Shown: positions 1-7,951 of the stretch, in pieces
Numbering within the stretch: the first letter of the stretch is position 1
Layout of the letters: each line of letters begins with the position of its first letter
Source: Candidatus Neomicrothrix sp. UBA2517
GTDB lineage: Bacteria > Actinomycetota > Acidimicrobiia > Acidimicrobiales > UBA8592
Assembly: GCA_002341185.1 (NCBI GenBank)
Contig: DDNP01000008.1
Span: 44,223-102,536, forward strand
DNA: 58,314 nt
Direction of reading: 5' to 3'
Program-made: the position numbers and the translations under genes
The notes under the pieces: model-generated
What the model saw: only the letters and a program-made list of their open reading frames with translations
Told to the model about the DNA's origin: nothing
The model's database searches: none

Positions 1-8
1 ATCCATTC

Positions 9-81
<73 letters not shown>

Positions 82-84
82 CAG

Positions 85-906
85 CTAGGACTTTGTAACT
101 TTCGCTTTGCCAGCCTCCTTGCGAACATCAATTCCAGTCAGAAGGGCCCCAAAAATCTTTGTAGAAAGCCCATTCAGCGCAGCATTTACAGCCATACGTC
201 TTGGAAGGCGAACTTCACTTTTGTTTTTCTCAACAGCTTTAACTGTAGCCTTGGCTACTTTAATGGGATCAGCAACAGCCATAAAGCCAAGTTTCATAAA
301 TCTATCTACACCCTTTTTCATAAGCGGATCTGTATCAATCCCATCCCACATCTCTGTATCGACTGGTCCAAGATGAAGAATAGAGACGTTCAATGGGGTA
401 TATCGAAGTTCCATGCGAAGAGATTCCGCGTATCGTGTCAACCCTGCTTTCGATGAACAATAAGCAGACATTGCCGGATTACCTGTAGTAGCAGCGATAG
501 AAGATGTATAAACGAGGTGCCCAGTGCCTCTTGAAAGCATTTTAGGAAGTACCGCAGCAGTTAATATTTGTGGAGTAATGAGATTGATACGTAACGTCTC
601 TTCAATTTCTGCTTCAGTAATATCTTCAATAAGTGTGCTTTTCTCAATGCCAGCATTATTAATGAGAATGTCAATAGGTCCAGCATTAACTTCAACTCGG
701 TCAATATATGTCCGAACGTCTCTAGAATCATTCGCATCAAATGGAATAGCTATCCCATTCACTTCATTAGCGAGATCCGAAATAGCATTCTCCGTTCTCG
801 CTGACAAAATTACTTGACTTCCAGCAGCAGCAAATTCCTTAGCGATTTCAGCTCCAATACCTCTAGAAGCCCCGGTGATGACTACTCTTTTTCCATTAAG
901 ATCCAT
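85..906 (-). CDS. SDR family NAD(P)-dependent oxidoreductase
   Basis: This is a 273-residue classical short-chain dehydrogenase/reductase, a single Rossmann-fold domain acting in the cytoplasm on an unknown alcohol or ketone. Visible motifs are the cofactor loop TGASRGIG at residues 11-18, NNAG at 83-86, the catalytic Ser around 135-136 and YCSSK with Tyr149 and Lys153. Length is typical. The C-terminal 60 residues resemble SDRs with a hydrophobic tail segment. It converges on the CAT tRNA with only 3 bases between them. The ATG has the purine-rich sequence AAGGAGG about 8 bases upstream on the minus strand, which supports this start. The substrate cannot be predicted. Confidence 0.95.
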   Translation of the reverse strand: MDLNGKRVVITGASRGIGAEIAKEFAAAGSQVILSARTENAISDLANEVNGIAIPFDANDSRDVRTYIDRVEVNAGPIDILINNAGIEKSTLIEDITEAEIEETLRINLITPQILTAAVLPKMLSRGTGHLVYTSSIAATTGNPAMSAYCSSKAGLTRYAESLRMELRYTPLNVSILHLGPVDTEMWDGIDTDPLMKKGVDRFMKLGFMAVADPIKVAKATVKAVEKNKSEVRLPRRMAVNAALNGLSTKIFGALLTGIDVRKEAGKAKVTKS

Positions 907-982
907 TTCAGCCTCCTTAGGCTAGTAACAGTTAGCGAATTAAAAACTTATAACAGCGAGTCAAGAAAAATTAACATACTTT

Positions 983-1447
983 TTAAGCAGTATTATCAGA
1001 TCTAATTACTTCGTTAACTGGTGGAAGACTTTCAACCATGACGATAGGAATTAGCCTGTCAGTTTTCTTTTGGTAAGACCCATAATTCGGAAAATCAAGA
1101 ACGATCTTATCCCATAAGTCCTTGCGGTCTCCATCTTCAATAACACGAGCAATCATGGGTTTGCTTCCTGACAGGGTTTCAACTTCGACCAGAGGATTCT
1201 TGAGAATATTTAAATACCAATCTGGGTGGCGATCGTCTCCGCCCTTAGAGGCAACAAGGCAAAATGTTTCCTGAAATTTAGACGGGCTTGTTAACATCAC
1301 CGTCCTGCTTTTCCCGCTAACTCTTCCGACCGTCGTTAATTTTACTACTGGCATTCCAAAAGTATCCCAACCCTTCCTGCCCGATGTAACTTTGATGAGA
1401 GCGCGATGTAAGGTATTAGCTAGTTTCATAACGGAATCGTTAGGCAT
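983..1447 (-). CDS. Nitroreductase-family deazaflavin (F420)-dependent oxidoreductase
   Basis: This 154-residue protein is of the Ddn/DUF385 type (split beta-barrel fold). Members use reduced cofactor F420 to reduce quinones or nitro compounds, usually at the membrane. The diagnostic block is clear: GRVSGKSRT around residues 41-49, then a strand ending in LVASKGG, then the HPDWYLNILKNP stretch and a C-terminal stretch with Tyr and Arg ending PIVMVE. Length matches the family. It has its own ATG and sits between two unrelated genes, so no operon partner is evident. It is one of three probable F420 or flavin enzymes in the window, and it implies that the host makes F420. The substrate is unknown. 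Confidence 0.9.
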   Translation of the reverse strand: MPNDSVMKLANTLHRALIKVTSGRKGWDTFGMPVVKLTTVGRVSGKSRTVMLTSPSKFQETFCLVASKGGDDRHPDWYLNILKNPLVEVETLSGSKPMIARVIEDGDRKDLWDKIVLDFPNYGSYQKKTDRLIPIVMVESLPPVNEVIRSDNTA

Positions 1448-1473
1448 TCCTAGACACTAACATCGCAAATCCT

Positions 1474-2346
1474 ATGTCAAGAACCATTAACATCTCAAAA
1501 AGCATTCTTATGCTAATGTTCTTTCCCTTAGTTGCTTTGGGATGCTCACAATCTAATTCAGAAAGAGCTTACCTAGTTCCAGTCGAAACACCTATAAGCG
1601 AAATTACTGGAACCGAAGTACCACAAGCGCAGCCAACTCCCATCGCTAGCCCAACTCCTCAACCTACTCCAACGACGTCTCCTACTCCGACCCCAGTTTT
1701 AATTCCAACGATTTCCATTGGGTATATGGGATTCACTGGAGAGCGCCCCACCGGACTAGTTGTATCGCAATGTTCGCCACTTACAATTTATGGTAAGGAT
1801 GTTGAAGGAGTCCGAGAGCACATTGACCGATACGATGCCATGTGCCATGCGGCCGCAGAAGACGAAATAGTGTTTGAAGTCAGAAGCGCATTCCGCAATT
1901 ACTACGATCAACTAGATTATTACACGTCTGACAGATTTGGCCCGTCAGTTGCATTGCACCCTGATGAATCAATGCACGTCGCAGGGATGGCTATAGACTT
2001 GACAGAGAATTCAAAAAACTGGACCCATGAAATCGTAGGGTGCTACGACGAGGAAACAAATGATTTCAGCTATCTGGCAGAACCCATAACTCATCTTGCC
2101 TACGCAAAGAAAATAAGAAACAAGGAATATAGTTCTTTGTGTGATCAATCGCTAAATGTAGTTCCTATAAAAAGAACCATGCTGTTTGGTTTGACTCCTG
2201 GATGCACCGTTCTAGATGAACCTGAATGGTGGGGGGATCCCGAAGTAATAGAATGCAGTTCAGGAACATTAAAGCCGAACGGGATGGTCCGTGAGGATTG
2301 GCATTTCGAAAATGCCGACCTTATATCTGCTTACATAAGACAATAA
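1474..2346 (+). CDS. VanY-like D-Ala-D-Ala carboxypeptidase lipoprotein (peptidase M15B)
   Basis: This 290-residue exported lipoprotein has a signal peptide with lipobox VALGC (Cys24). A Thr/Pro-rich linker spans residues about 50-78. The C-terminal zinc peptidase domain has the M15B signatures SMHVAGMAID (His168, Asp175) and REDWHF (Glu274, His277). M15B enzymes trim the terminal D-Ala from peptidoglycan stem peptides outside the membrane. Beyond the lipid Cys there are six cysteines (100, 124, 190, 223, 244, 261), an even number that would allow three disulfides in the exported domain. The next gene is another Thr/Pro-linker cell-wall lipoprotein 18 bases downstream, so the two are probably co-transcribed. 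Confidence 0.88.
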   Translation: MSRTINISKSILMLMFFPLVALGCSQSNSERAYLVPVETPISEITGTEVPQAQPTPIASPTPQPTPTTSPTPTPVLIPTISIGYMGFTGERPTGLVVSQCSPLTIYGKDVEGVREHIDRYDAMCHAAAEDEIVFEVRSAFRNYYDQLDYYTSDRFGPSVALHPDESMHVAGMAIDLTENSKNWTHEIVGCYDEETNDFSYLAEPITHLAYAKKIRNKEYSSLCDQSLNVVPIKRTMLFGLTPGCTVLDEPEWWGDPEVIECSSGTLKPNGMVREDWHFENADLISAYIRQ

Positions 2347-2364
2347 CATTCTGAAGGTACTAAA

Positions 2365-2910
2365 TTGAGCAAAACTAATACACAGCGAACTATCAAGTTG
2401 ATTTCCTTTCTTCTAATACCTTTCGCTTTCCTAACTAGTTGTGGTTACGTCGAAAATGAAGTCATGGCATCAGGCAAGTTAATAGAGACATCAACGATTC
2501 CACCAGCGACACCAACCCCAACTCCAACTCCAACTCCAATAGAAATTCCGACCCCTACTCCAATACCAACGCCTGAACCTACTCCAACAGTAATACGAGT
2601 TAATTCACCCTACGGAGAAAACGTTGAAAGGTGGCGAGTCCACGTTCGCGGAGCCCTCGCCGAATATGGATTAAGTGATGAAGAAGACCGGTTCATGAGA
2701 GTTATGTGGTGTGAAAGCAGGGGAGACCCTAATGCTGTCAACGCTGAAAGTGGTGCCTCAGGGCTAATGCAACACATCCCGCGCTATTGGGATGACAGAG
2801 CTCGATTATCTGGTTTTCAAGGCGCATCACCATTCAACCCAATAGCGAATATTTACGCATCAGTATGGCTCCTAGACGTCGGAGGATGGAGCCACTGGGA
2901 GTGCAAGTAA
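2365..2910 (+). CDS. Lytic transglycosylase-like (SLT domain) lipoprotein
   Basis: This 181-residue exported lipoprotein starts at TTG, preceded by GAAGG. Only this start keeps the signal peptide and its lipobox (LTSC, Cys26), because the next Met lies beyond it. A Thr-Pro repeat linker (residues about 48-76) is followed by a C-terminal lysozyme-like SLT domain with WCESRGDPNAVN (catalytic Glu117) and SGLMQ. SLT domains cleave the MurNAc-GlcNAc bond. The domain is short and ends just after a Trp-Cys pair, as in the compact actinobacterial SLT lipoproteins. It pairs with the VanY-like gene upstream, suggesting a small peptidoglycan-remodelling unit tethered to the outer face of the membrane. 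Confidence 0.85.
   Translation: MSKTNTQRTIKLISFLLIPFAFLTSCGYVENEVMASGKLIETSTIPPATPTPTPTPTPIEIPTPTPIPTPEPTPTVIRVNSPYGENVERWRVHVRGALAEYGLSDEEDRFMRVMWCESRGDPNAVNAESGASGLMQHIPRYWDDRARLSGFQGASPFNPIANIYASVWLLDVGGWSHWECK
2512..2541 (+). repeat. Hexanucleotide repeat (CCAACT-type) encoding Thr-Pro
   Basis: Five adjacent hexamers, of which three are perfect CCAACT and the outer two differ by one or two bases, encode the Thr-Pro run of the SLT lipoprotein linker. The unit is a multiple of three, so gain or loss by slippage would change linker length without a frameshift. Confidence 0.8.
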
Positions 2911-2951
2911 ATTTCTCAAGCTATGCCAAAGCATCAGGCTAAACTGTAAGC

Positions 2952-3761
2952 ATGGTTAAGGGGAGCATAAATGAGCTATCTACAGCGGTTACATCAAAAG
3001 AAATAGCTGCCTATCAAAAAGATGGTCATGTTTGTATCAGAGGATTGATAGATGCCGAAGCAGTATTAAGCTACAAGCCTTTCATTGAAGAAGTTTCTGA
3101 ATCATGGAAATATGAGAAGCGACCTATAGAAGAACGAGAGACATACGGGAAAGCTTTTCTTCAGGTTCACAATATTTGGCAAAAGAACAGATTATGTAAA
3201 GAGATAGTTTTCGCCAAACGTTTCGCTCATGCCGCATCCCAGCTACTTGGAGTAGAAAGTGTCAGAATCTACCATGATCAAACGCTCTTTAAAGAACCAG
3301 AAGGTGGCCATACGCCATGGCACCAAGACCAAACATACTGGCCTTTAGAAGCGAACAGCACAATTACGATGTGGCTTCCGCTCACTGAGATTTCAGAGGA
3401 CGTAGGCTCAATGTACTTTGTCTCAGGGTCACATCATAAAGGCGAATTCGGAGCTGGTATGATCTCTGATTCAAGTCATGAGAAGGTCCAACAGTGGATT
3501 GATGAGAATAATTCTCCGGTACATACCCATGGGGCTATGGCAGTGGGTGATGCAACTTTCCATTCTGGGTTTACCCTTCATAGCGCTAAGGCAAACCCAT
3601 CTAAGCAAACACGCCCAGTCCTAACTGTCATCTACGTCGCAGGCGGAACAAGAATTATAGACCCAACCCCAATGCAAGATTTTGATTTTAAGCTTTGGTT
3701 AGGGGGAAGGCAAGCAGGGGATATCGTTGACAGCGAAATCAACCCTCAGTTGTACCCATAA
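2952..3761 (+). CDS. Phytanoyl-CoA dioxygenase (PhyH) family protein
   Basis: This 269-residue Fe(II)/2-oxoglutarate-dependent oxygenase has a double-stranded beta-helix fold and acts in the cytoplasm. The metal triad is visible as WHQD (His124, Asp126) and the distal TLHSA (His210). Arg221 in KQTRPVLT is placed to bind 2-oxoglutarate. The sequence VSGSHHKGEF after the core strand is typical of the family. Family members hydroxylate the alpha-carbon of branched acyl-CoAs or diverse small molecules, and the substrate here cannot be told. The gene stands 41 bases after the SLT lipoprotein and converges on the exonuclease gene with a 3-base gap. Confidence 0.92.
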   Translation: MVKGSINELSTAVTSKEIAAYQKDGHVCIRGLIDAEAVLSYKPFIEEVSESWKYEKRPIEERETYGKAFLQVHNIWQKNRLCKEIVFAKRFAHAASQLLGVESVRIYHDQTLFKEPEGGHTPWHQDQTYWPLEANSTITMWLPLTEISEDVGSMYFVSGSHHKGEFGAGMISDSSHEKVQQWIDENNSPVHTHGAMAVGDATFHSGFTLHSAKANPSKQTRPVLTVIYVAGGTRIIDPTPMQDFDFKLWLGGRQAGDIVDSEINPQLYP

Positions 3762-3764
3762 AAT

Positions 3765-4367
3765 TTAAATTGGGCGTAGCTTAAATGCTCCTGTCGGTTG
3801 AGGATCCTTTGGCGCAGAAAATAGATTCCCGAATACGATGTCATTACCCACCAAGGGAGTTATCGCAGCAATAATTTCAGCTACAGCGTATGTGTCATCC
3901 AAAGCTTGGTGCGCATTAGCGATACCCACACCAAAAGCATTAGCGACATCACTTAACTTTCGAGTTGGGGGAGTAACAGGAGCATAAACTGAAGCTTTCC
4001 GACTATCCCAATTTGGAAATAATAATCCCCTGGGAAGGCAACCGCACCTATCCAATTCGGCGTGAAGAAACCCAAGGTCAAAGCTAACGTTGTGGGCAAC
4101 AATAATGCTCCCGTCTAATCTGGAATAAATATCACCAGCGACGTCTTTAAAAGTCGGGGCGTCTACTATCCAATCACTACTAATGCCATGAATATGCTCC
4201 GCACCCATATCACAATCAGGTCCAGGATTCAGTAAAGAAGTCCAGGTAGCACCAATTTCTCCGTTCTGCACTTCGATGATTGCAAGCTCAATAGCCCTAC
4301 TTGATTTGGGTGAAAAGCCAGTAGTTTCAAAATCAATGCACGCAAATTTCGTGTCTTCAAACCGCAT
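3765..4367 (-). CDS. DnaQ-like 3'-5' exonuclease (DEDDh family)
   Basis: This 200-residue single-domain exonuclease is related to the epsilon proofreading subunit of DNA polymerase III. All DEDDh residues are present: CIDFETTG (Asp12, Glu14), AHNVSFDLGF (Asp97) and NAHQALDDT (His153, Asp158), binding two metal ions. There is no UvrC-like GIY-YIG or DinG extension, so this is a stand-alone exonuclease that may act in proofreading, repair or RNA trimming. The neighbour downstream on the same strand is the rhodanese gene, transcribed first with a 10-base gap. The C-terminal 25 residues are low in conserved features. Confidence 0.9.
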   Translation of the reverse strand: MRFEDTKFACIDFETTGFSPKSSRAIELAIIEVQNGEIGATWTSLLNPGPDCDMGAEHIHGISSDWIVDAPTFKDVAGDIYSRLDGSIIVAHNVSFDLGFLHAELDRCGCLPRGLLFPNWDSRKASVYAPVTPPTRKLSDVANAFGVGIANAHQALDDTYAVAEIIAAITPLVGNDIVFGNLFSAPKDPQPTGAFKLRPI

Positions 4368-4377
4368 AGGAAACTAA

Positions 4378-4830
4378 CTATTCTTTCGTTATCTCAATAG
4401 AGGACCTGATATCATCCTCGTTATTAAACCATTTTTCACCCGAGGTTATTTCTTCAATTTGTTCATTGGAGTCAATCCACCCTGTAAACCCCTCTGCGAG
4501 ATGGGCCACGTTAGAGAAACCCAAATTCTTCAGCGCAGATGTAGCAAGCGCTGAACGCCAACCGAGTGAACAAAAAAGAATATAACGCTTTTCAAAGGTA
4601 AAGTCCGGCTTATGATATGGGCTATCTGGATCAAACCACCATTCAATCATGCCCCTAGGAGCTGAAATAGCGCCTGGGATAGTGCCCTCAAGCAAACGCT
4701 CGCGAAAATCTCGTATATCAACTAACAGAGCCGCATTTTCAGATATCTCATCTTTGACTTGATCAATAGATAACTCCTCTATCTCAGACTTTGCTTTTTC
4801 GACAAGGTCATTAATTGAGGTACGTTGCAT
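4378..4830 (-). CDS. Rhodanese-like domain protein
   Basis: This 150-residue protein has one rhodanese (sulfurtransferase) domain. The active-site loop is CSLGWRS with Cys87, which would carry a persulfide. The LVDIR and GTIPGAISAP motifs precede it, and HLAEGFTGW closes the domain, as in single-domain rhodaneses. The first 30 residues are a helical extension. It is the first gene of a two-gene minus-strand unit with the DnaQ-like exonuclease. It is divergent from an SDR gene across a 100-base region that carries a perfect inverted repeat (4863-4892). The physiological sulfur acceptor is unknown. Confidence 0.9.
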   Translation of the reverse strand: MQRTSINDLVEKAKSEIEELSIDQVKDEISENAALLVDIRDFRERLLEGTIPGAISAPRGMIEWWFDPDSPYHKPDFTFEKRYILFCSLGWRSALATSALKNLGFSNVAHLAEGFTGWIDSNEQIEEITSGEKWFNNEDDIRSSIEITKE

Positions 4831-4862
4831 AATAATAATGTAGCCGCAAGATAAGAAAAGCT

Positions 4863-4892
4863 GGAATCAAGATTCAGACCTAATTTGATTCC
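4863..4892. promoter_or_regulatory. Inverted repeat in divergent promoter region
   Basis: GGAATCAA (4863-4870) and TTGATTCC (4885-4892) are a perfect 8-bp inverted repeat separated by 14 bases. A nested GAATC-AA-GATTC lies in its left half. It sits between the divergent rhodanese and SDR genes, where an operator for a dimeric repressor would be expected. The function is inferred from position only. Confidence 0.4.
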
Positions 4893-4930
4893 TGAGGATG
4901 AACTAATAACCTCAAACAGAAAGGGGAAAT

Positions 4931-5911
4931 ATGGCAGCATATGGATCAGACACCACGACAGAGGAAGTATTACGAGGACATGACTTAACTGGACGTCATT
5001 TCATGATCACAGGAGCTTCAAGTGGGCTTGGTGAAGAAAGTTCTAGGGCACTTGCACAAGCAGGCGCAACAGTTACAATGATGGCGCGTAATCCCCAAAA
5101 ACTTGAAAACGCAATTGAGCGTATCAGGTCCGCTAACCCCTCAGCACAGTTAAATGCTGGGATAGCAGATCTATCTGATCAGAAATCAATTCGAAATTAT
5201 GCTGAAGGATTTCTATCAACAGGCTCTACAGTTGATGTGCTCATCAACAATGCAGGCGTTATGGTGTGCCCATTTAGCAAAACTGTCGATGGGATTGAAA
5301 TGCAGTTTGGGACGAACCACATAGGTCATTTTCTATTGACGAACCTTTTAATGCCAGCAATTCTAGCTGGCGATAATCCGCGAGTCATTAACCTATCTTC
5401 CGCTGGCCACACGCACTCCGACGTTAATTTAAACGACCCTAATTTCGACGAAAGTAAATATAACGCGTGGGAATCTTATGGACGGAGCAAAAGCGCAAAC
5501 ATCCACTTCACACAGGAGATCGTTCGTCGATATGGAGATCATATACAGAGTTTCGCAGTGCATCCAGGGGTCATCCTCACCGACCTTGGCAGGCACCTAA
5601 CACCTGAATTGATGAACGAGATGACTGAACGAGTCAAATCCCGATCAACATCTTCCTCTGAGGCGAAAGAAAGTGGAGCATTGCCATTTAAATCCATACA
5701 AGCAGGAGCAGCGACGCAAGTGTGGGCTGCTATTACGAATGATCTGAAGGATAAAAACGGAGCGTATCTTGGTGATTGCCAAGTAGGAATTGAAGGAGGA
5801 AATCCAAGCGAGTCAGGATACCTTCCATACATTTTCAATACCGAAACAGCTAAAGCGTTATGGTCACTAAGCGAAAATTTAGTTAATCAAAGATTTTCCG
5901 GTACTGACTAA
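4931..5911 (+). CDS. SDR oxidoreductase, retinol-dehydrogenase-like
   Basis: This 326-residue short-chain dehydrogenase belongs to the larger retinol dehydrogenase/WWOX-like group. It has TGASSGLG at residues 27-34, NNAG at 106-109, LSSAGH around Ser156-157 and SYGRSK with Tyr183 and Lys187. The Arg after the second strand (MMARN, Arg53) suggests NADPH preference. A good Shine-Dalgarno sequence (AAAGGGG) lies just ahead of the ATG. It is divergent from the rhodanese gene and followed 121 bases later by the class V aminotransferase. The substrate is unknown. Confidence 0.93.
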   Translation: MAAYGSDTTTEEVLRGHDLTGRHFMITGASSGLGEESSRALAQAGATVTMMARNPQKLENAIERIRSANPSAQLNAGIADLSDQKSIRNYAEGFLSTGSTVDVLINNAGVMVCPFSKTVDGIEMQFGTNHIGHFLLTNLLMPAILAGDNPRVINLSSAGHTHSDVNLNDPNFDESKYNAWESYGRSKSANIHFTQEIVRRYGDHIQSFAVHPGVILTDLGRHLTPELMNEMTERVKSRSTSSSEAKESGALPFKSIQAGAATQVWAAITNDLKDKNGAYLGDCQVGIEGGNPSESGYLPYIFNTETAKALWSLSENLVNQRFSGTD

Positions 5912-6032
5912 ATAGAAACTAAGCCATTGAAGCTACTGTGCCCCACACAAGACTAAAGATCAATACTATATGAAGACTTCACCTGCAACACTTTGAAGGA
6001 TTAACATACAAACAAAGCATAGGAGGATAAAG

Positions 6033-7163
6033 GTGCCGGGATTACTACCAGATGTTGACCCAAATGGCTTGATTGAATACTCAGTTGTCTACACAGATAG
6101 GTCAGTTAACCATATGTCTCTCAGCTTTCGAGAGGTCATGACCGATATTTCATCCACTCTCAAACAGGTTTATAACGCTGACGGGGTCGCAGTAGTTCCT
6201 GGAAGTGGAACATTTGGAATGGAAGCAGTCGCCCGGCAATTTGCTACTGATCGAAATGTAATGGTTATTCGCAACGGGTGGTTTAGTTATCGCTGGACAC
6301 AAATCCTTGAACGAGGAAAAATAGCTTCATCACATTCGGTCTGTATGGCACAACCAGTAAGTAATGAAGAGCAGTCTCCCTTTGCTCCACCAGGCCTTGA
6401 TCAAGTGCTGCAGAGAATCAATGAAGAGAGCCCCAAAGTCGTTTTTGCTCCACACGTAGAAACATCAGCTGGAATGTTACTGCCAGATGAATATATTACT
6501 CACGTAGCTGAGACCACCCATCAAAATGGGGGAATTATGGTACTTGATTGCATAGCATCGGGAGCATTGTGGGTTGATATGCAAAAAACTGGAGTCGATG
6601 TGATCGTAAGCGCACCTCAGAAAGGCTGGAGTGGAACCCCTTGTTGTGCGCTGGTAATGATGAGCCAACGAGCATTAGAAACGTTACAAAATACCGAGAG
6701 CTCAAGCTTCGCATGTGACCTTAAAAAATGGCGGGAAATTATGGAAGCATATGAAAACGGTGGACATGCTTATCATGCAACAATGCCCACCGATGGATTA
6801 AAGAACTTCCGAAATGTGATGAAAGAAACTCAAGAACTCGGTTTTGAAAAAATGAAGGAAGCGCAAATAGAACTGGGTAGTAGAATACGCGCAGTTCTCG
6901 AAAAACATGGTTACAAATCTGTCGCATCAGATGGTTATAAATCACCTGGTGTGATTGTTTCATATACCAATGACCCAGCCATCAAATCTGGTGCAAAATT
7001 CTCTGCTGCAGGAATGCAGATAGCGGGTGGCGTTCCTCTTCAGTGCGGAGAGCCTGACGATTTTTCTACTTTCCGAATCGGCCTCTTTGGCCTAGATAAG
7101 CTAATAAATATCGAGAGAACAGTTGAAACCTTTTCAGCAACTCTTTCTACTGTTCAAGAGTAA
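6033..7163 (+). CDS. Class V PLP-dependent aminotransferase (alanine-glyoxylate type)
   Basis: This 376-residue fold-type I PLP enzyme starts at GTG, backed by the strong ribosome site AGGAGG 7 bases upstream. The small-domain glycine-rich segment PGSGTFGMEA (from residue 56), LDCIASG (Asp172, contacting the PLP pyridine nitrogen) and SAPQKGW (Lys197, Schiff-base lysine) are all in place. The family includes alanine-glyoxylate and serine-pyruvate aminotransferases. The unusual N-terminus (LLPDVDPNGLIEYSVVYTDR) is long compared with textbook members. Its last 17 bases overlap the 3' end of the opposite-strand ABM gene. The amino donor cannot be assigned. Confidence 0.9.
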   Translation: MPGLLPDVDPNGLIEYSVVYTDRSVNHMSLSFREVMTDISSTLKQVYNADGVAVVPGSGTFGMEAVARQFATDRNVMVIRNGWFSYRWTQILERGKIASSHSVCMAQPVSNEEQSPFAPPGLDQVLQRINEESPKVVFAPHVETSAGMLLPDEYITHVAETTHQNGGIMVLDCIASGALWVDMQKTGVDVIVSAPQKGWSGTPCCALVMMSQRALETLQNTESSSFACDLKKWREIMEAYENGGHAYHATMPTDGLKNFRNVMKETQELGFEKMKEAQIELGSRIRAVLEKHGYKSVASDGYKSPGVIVSYTNDPAIKSGAKFSAAGMQIAGGVPLQCGEPDDFSTFRIGLFGLDKLINIERTVETFSATLSTVQE

Positions 7164-7866
7164 AAAAATCAGCTCGAGCACGACGGTTCTCATCGTATAC
7201 AGGCTCACTTAAATCACATCTGAACTTCCGATGATTAGAGTCCCTTCCTGACGTGCTTCTTATGAGATTCCCCATATTGAAGTAATTTTCGTGATCAAAG
7301 TGTTGGTGCAATGAGTCGTAGTTATCCCAAATTTCAACAACCGCAATACGCTCCTCAACACAAGGGTCTGCTGAGAAAACGTACATTTGGCAACCAGGCT
7401 CTTCATTCCTTGTCGCTAGTTGCAAAGAGCTTGACTCTGAAAGCAAGTCTCGTCTCTCAGACGGATCATGAAGGTCAATGTAGCCCGCAACGATTATCGG
7501 GTCTTCAGGAGCTTGCTCATCTTGTGTAAAGAAATCAGCTCTTGCGCGAGGTGTCTCATCATAGACAGGCTCACAAGCAGTTACTCTCCATTTTTTGCTT
7601 TCAGCTCCTGCTAAACCGACCTCTCCAAACATCGAACCCATATTGAAGTAATTTTCGTGGTCGAAATGAGCATGAAGGCTATCTCTGTCCTCCCATAGCT
7701 CATACACCGCTACTTTGCTTTCCTCAGCTGGGTCCGGTGAGAACACATAAGCTTCGCAACCTGGTTCGCCATCTCTTGTAGCTTGCTGAAGTGGCATAGC
7801 CTTTGCAACAGCCTCCGGTCTCGATTTAGGGTCCGCTAAAACAAATGTTGCAGTAATAATAATCAT
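7147..7866 (-). CDS. Tandem antibiotic-biosynthesis-monooxygenase (ABM) domain protein
   Basis: This 239-residue protein is made of two ABM ferredoxin-like repeats. Each repeat contains EPGC-YVFS, an E-W pair, DSLH-HFDHENYFNMG and EPVYDE-RARADFFT, so it looks like an internal gene duplication. ABM domains normally dimerise to form one barrel, and here the two halves could do so within one chain. They act as cofactor-free oxygenases, heme-degrading enzymes or stress proteins. I chose the ATG at 7866 rather than an in-frame ATG at 7914 because GGAGA lies 6 bases upstream and the first strand begins directly after it. It converges with the aminotransferase gene, with a 17-base overlap. Confidence 0.85.
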   Translation of the reverse strand: MIIITATFVLADPKSRPEAVAKAMPLQQATRDGEPGCEAYVFSPDPAEESKVAVYELWEDRDSLHAHFDHENYFNMGSMFGEVGLAGAESKKWRVTACEPVYDETPRARADFFTQDEQAPEDPIIVAGYIDLHDPSERRDLLSESSSLQLATRNEEPGCQMYVFSADPCVEERIAVVEIWDNYDSLHQHFDHENYFNMGNLIRSTSGRDSNHRKFRCDLSEPVYDENRRARADFFTLEQ

Positions 7867-7951
7867 TATGTCTCCAATTCTGTGGCTAACTTTTTTGGAT
7901 ACTCTCGCACCCAAACATTACGAAGCTCTTCAATGAGGCTACTCTAGCGAC

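Noticed and set aside
5912..6032. Riboswitch upstream of the class V aminotransferase
   Set aside because: The 121-base region is AT-rich, contains no recognised aptamer motif, and shows only a standard AGGAGG ribosome site.
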